Made by a program: the position numbers and the translations under genes
From: an uncultured Bacilli bacterium
Lineage (GTDB): Bacteria; Bacillota_I; Bacilli_A; RF39; UBA660
Reading direction: 5' to 3'
DNA: 7,002 nt
NCBI GenBank assembly: GCA_949280095.1
Contig: CASDHD010000060.1
Span: 1 to 7,002 of the forward strand
Part shown: piece after piece, positions 5,648 to 7,002 of the stretch
How the letters are laid out: the number at the start of each line of letters is the position of its first letter
Position numbering within the stretch: the stretch's first letter is position 1
The notes under the pieces: model-generated
Told to the model about the DNA's origin: nothing
The model's database searches: none
What the model saw: the letters and a program-made list of their open reading frames with translations, nothing else

Positions 5648-6775
5648 TCATTTTTTTGTAATGTACTTTTGATTTCTAACATTTTGATTGATTTTATTCG
5701 TAAACTCTAATAAACCGTTTTGAAGCATTGGTTTTAAAATACGATAAGCAACATATCTCTTAGAAGAAATTCCTAAATATTCTCTTATTTCTTTTGCTGA
5801 TTTTGCTTCCTTACAATATTCTAAAACTTTTTTGACCATGTCGCTATCTAAAACTATTTGTGTATCACTTTGTGTATCACTTTGTGTATCACTTTGTGTA
5901 TCACTTTGTGTATCACTTTCATGTCCAATCTCATGTCCACGCACATCATTTTCATGTTCACTAACTGCATTATTTTTTATATCATTTCTAAACACTACTT
6001 TAAAAAGGCCATTTTCTTCATAGAATTCTGGTTCTGGTAAATCATATTTCTTCATTTCCCTTTTCATCGTTGAAATTCCAGTATGCCTATTTTCGATAAC
6101 ATTGCCTTTCTCTTCTAAAATGCGTACAATATTTGGATTTCTTGTTTCCATAATAGTGTCACTATCTAATTTTTCTAATTTATTTACACCATATAATCCA
6201 CCTGGACTCATTATTTCTATTCTATCTTGATACATATAGACTGAAATGTATGCTCCCTCTGTTTTACTGCTATAATCTCTATGAATAAGAGCATTAGCAA
6301 CAGCCTCTCTTAATGCATCTAATGGATACTCCGTTTTATTAATTCTTTCGCCGTCCTTATTAATAATCACTCTAGTTTTCATGTTCTTTTTAAGAAAATG
6401 AAGTGTACCTTCAAGCATTTCTTCGATAGTACCTTCTACTCTTTTATTATCAATAAATCTTTCTCCAAATATTCCAACATCCCCTAAAGTTGTACCTGGT
6501 ACAACAACACATGCAACAAATAGTTGAGGATAAAAACTTTGGGGATATTTTCCAAAAATTAAAGTTCCAGCAAGAGTCGGATAGGTATAATTTTCCGTGT
6601 TATCAATAATTCCACACAATTTTAATATTTTTTCATAAGAGTTTTCTGAAAAGTTTGGCTTATCTAATTTTAGTTTTACAACATAATATTGTAATTCATC
6701 CTCATTTAAATCTTCTAATTCGGATTGCTTGGTAGGTCTTATATCTTCAAATATATGGTCATTATAACTTTGCAT
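5648..6775 (-). CDS. AlbA_2/Schlafen-type ATP-binding protein, open part after an in-frame stop
   Basis: These 375 residues belong to the family of AlbA_2 (Schlafen-like, putative nucleic acid-binding) proteins with a GHKL-type ATPase half, common next to mobile DNA and often called transcriptional regulators. Visible parts: the last strand/helix of the AlbA_2 domain (residues 1-20), a linker domain with PTLAGTLIFGK (66-76), and the HATPase_c_4-like region. In that region, DALREAVANALIHRDYS (153-169) gives the N-box E157, N161 and HRDY, followed by IEIMSPGGLYG (186-196) and RNPNIVRILEEKG (212-224). A tail with five SDTQ units (287-306) and a winged-helix segment (about 313-360) follow. The ATG at 6773-6775 has no ribosome site, and its Met falls inside the conserved EIYAMQSY motif, so it is not a natural start. 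Coding sequence continues upstream beyond a TAA. Probably inactive or N-terminally truncated. Confidence 0.8.
   Translation of the reverse strand: MQSYNDHIFEDIRPTKQSELEDLNEDELQYYVVKLKLDKPNFSENSYEKILKLCGIIDNTENYTYPTLAGTLIFGKYPQSFYPQLFVACVVVPGTTLGDVGIFGERFIDNKRVEGTIEEMLEGTLHFLKKNMKTRVIINKDGERINKTEYPLDALREAVANALIHRDYSSKTEGAYISVYMYQDRIEIMSPGGLYGVNKLEKLDSDTIMETRNPNIVRILEEKGNVIENRHTGISTMKREMKKYDLPEPEFYEENGLFKVVFRNDIKNNAVSEHENDVRGHEIGHESDTQSDTQSDTQSDTQSDTQIVLDSDMVKKVLEYCKEAKSAKEIREYLGISSKRYVAYRILKPMLQNGLLEFTNKINQNVRNQKYITKK
5858..5917 (-). repeat. Perfect 5 x 12-bp in-frame tandem repeat
   Basis: Five identical copies of a 12-base unit (plus strand ttgtgtatcact), coding for five SDTQ blocks in the linker between ATPase and winged-helix domains. 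Just upstream in the protein, a looser GHE/HEND repeat (coding 5918-5965) looks like older copies of a similar process. The unit is a multiple of three, so copy number can change without breaking the frame. Confidence 0.9.
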
Positions 6776-7002
6776 AGCATAAATTTCATAGTCTGTTAAA
6801 AGTTCATCGCGATCACCAATTCTTGTATAAGAACCTGCTTTTAATCCTTTTGGTTTGTAGTAGCAAGGCTTTTTATTTTAAGCAAGTTCCATTACTTTAA
6901 CAGCTACGATATTTTTTCCTTCAAATTCGATTGGCAAAATGAAAACGCGCAATGCTGGCTCTAAAGCATCGCTACACAAAGAAGAAATCTGTTTTTGTAA
7001 AT
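6776..7002 (-). pseudogene. AlbA_2 N-terminal domain, cut off by in-frame TAA; runs off the window
   Basis: This is the same frame as the 5648-6775 reading frame. It reads LQKQISSLCSDALEPALRVF, then PIEFEGKNIVAVKVMELA, then a TAA at 6878-6880, then NKKPCYYKPKGLKAGSYTRI and GDRDELLTDYEIYA directly into Met1 of the downstream part. This is a textbook AlbA_2 domain: I..i.P.l...i...e..gk.vv.v.V.e...kP.YYK.kGl..GsY.RvGd.....t.yEIy. Homology on both sides of the stop means a single base change (for example CAA or GAA to TAA) cut the gene. TAA ends several other genes here, so routine recoding is unlikely. The true start lies beyond base 7002. Confidence 0.75.

Noticed and set aside
5858..5917. CRISPR array
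   Set aside because: The units are 12 bases long and directly adjacent with no spacers. This is an in-frame coding tandem repeat.
5832..6040. Plus-strand frames rich in CVSL or CITL repeats
   Set aside because: They are reverse readings of the SDTQ-coding tandem repeat, not independent repeat proteins.
6878..6880. Alternative genetic code or recoded stop
   Set aside because: TAA ends several other genes here (18-20, 484-486, 665-667, 3877-3879), TAG and TGA also act as stops, and Trp is TGG. The standard code fits, so a nonsense mutation is simpler.

Overview
This is a strongly AT-rich window from a low-GC Gram-positive bacterium, most likely a Bacilli/Erysipelotrichia-like or other gut Firmicutes-type lineage. 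The reasons are AT-ending codons throughout, AGGAG/AGGTG ribosome binding sites, a lipobox lipoprotein, a Bacillus-type DUF3603 protein, and a UppP enzyme that implies a peptidoglycan wall. Genes end in TAA, TAG and TGA, and Trp is written TGG, so the standard bacterial code fits. Genus cannot be told from the sequence alone.

Layout. Bases 1-2167 (all minus strand) look accessory: a short P-loop protein with an Arg in place of the Walker A Lys (18-443), the stranded C-terminal end of a thymidylate synthase-family gene (484-681), and a ~500-residue protein I cannot name (665-2167). Bases 2248-5646 look like ordinary chromosome: a small lipoprotein (minus) with its terminator, divergent tryptophanyl-tRNA synthetase trpS (plus), a convergent two-gene operon (minus: small two-helix membrane protein overlapping a DUF3603-like protein), and divergent undecaprenyl-diphosphatase uppP (plus). 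From 5648 to the right edge a minus-strand AlbA_2/Schlafen-type ATP-binding protein is broken by an in-frame TAA at 6878-6880. It carries a perfect 5 x 12-bp tandem repeat coding for SDTQ.

How the genes relate. The central genes do not form one pathway. They are a housekeeping mix (translation, cell-wall lipid carrier recycling, envelope lipoprotein) arranged as divergent and convergent pairs with short spacers. Clear hairpin terminators lie after the lipoprotein gene, after trpS (folded inside the convergent gene) and after uppP (possibly bidirectional). The flanks show decay: one fragment, one nonsense-interrupted gene, and one short ORF that may be frameshifted. I found no convincing new multi-gene system. 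The best second looks are the thymidylate synthase remnant beside the unknown 500-residue gene, and the interrupted AlbA_2 gene with its repeat.
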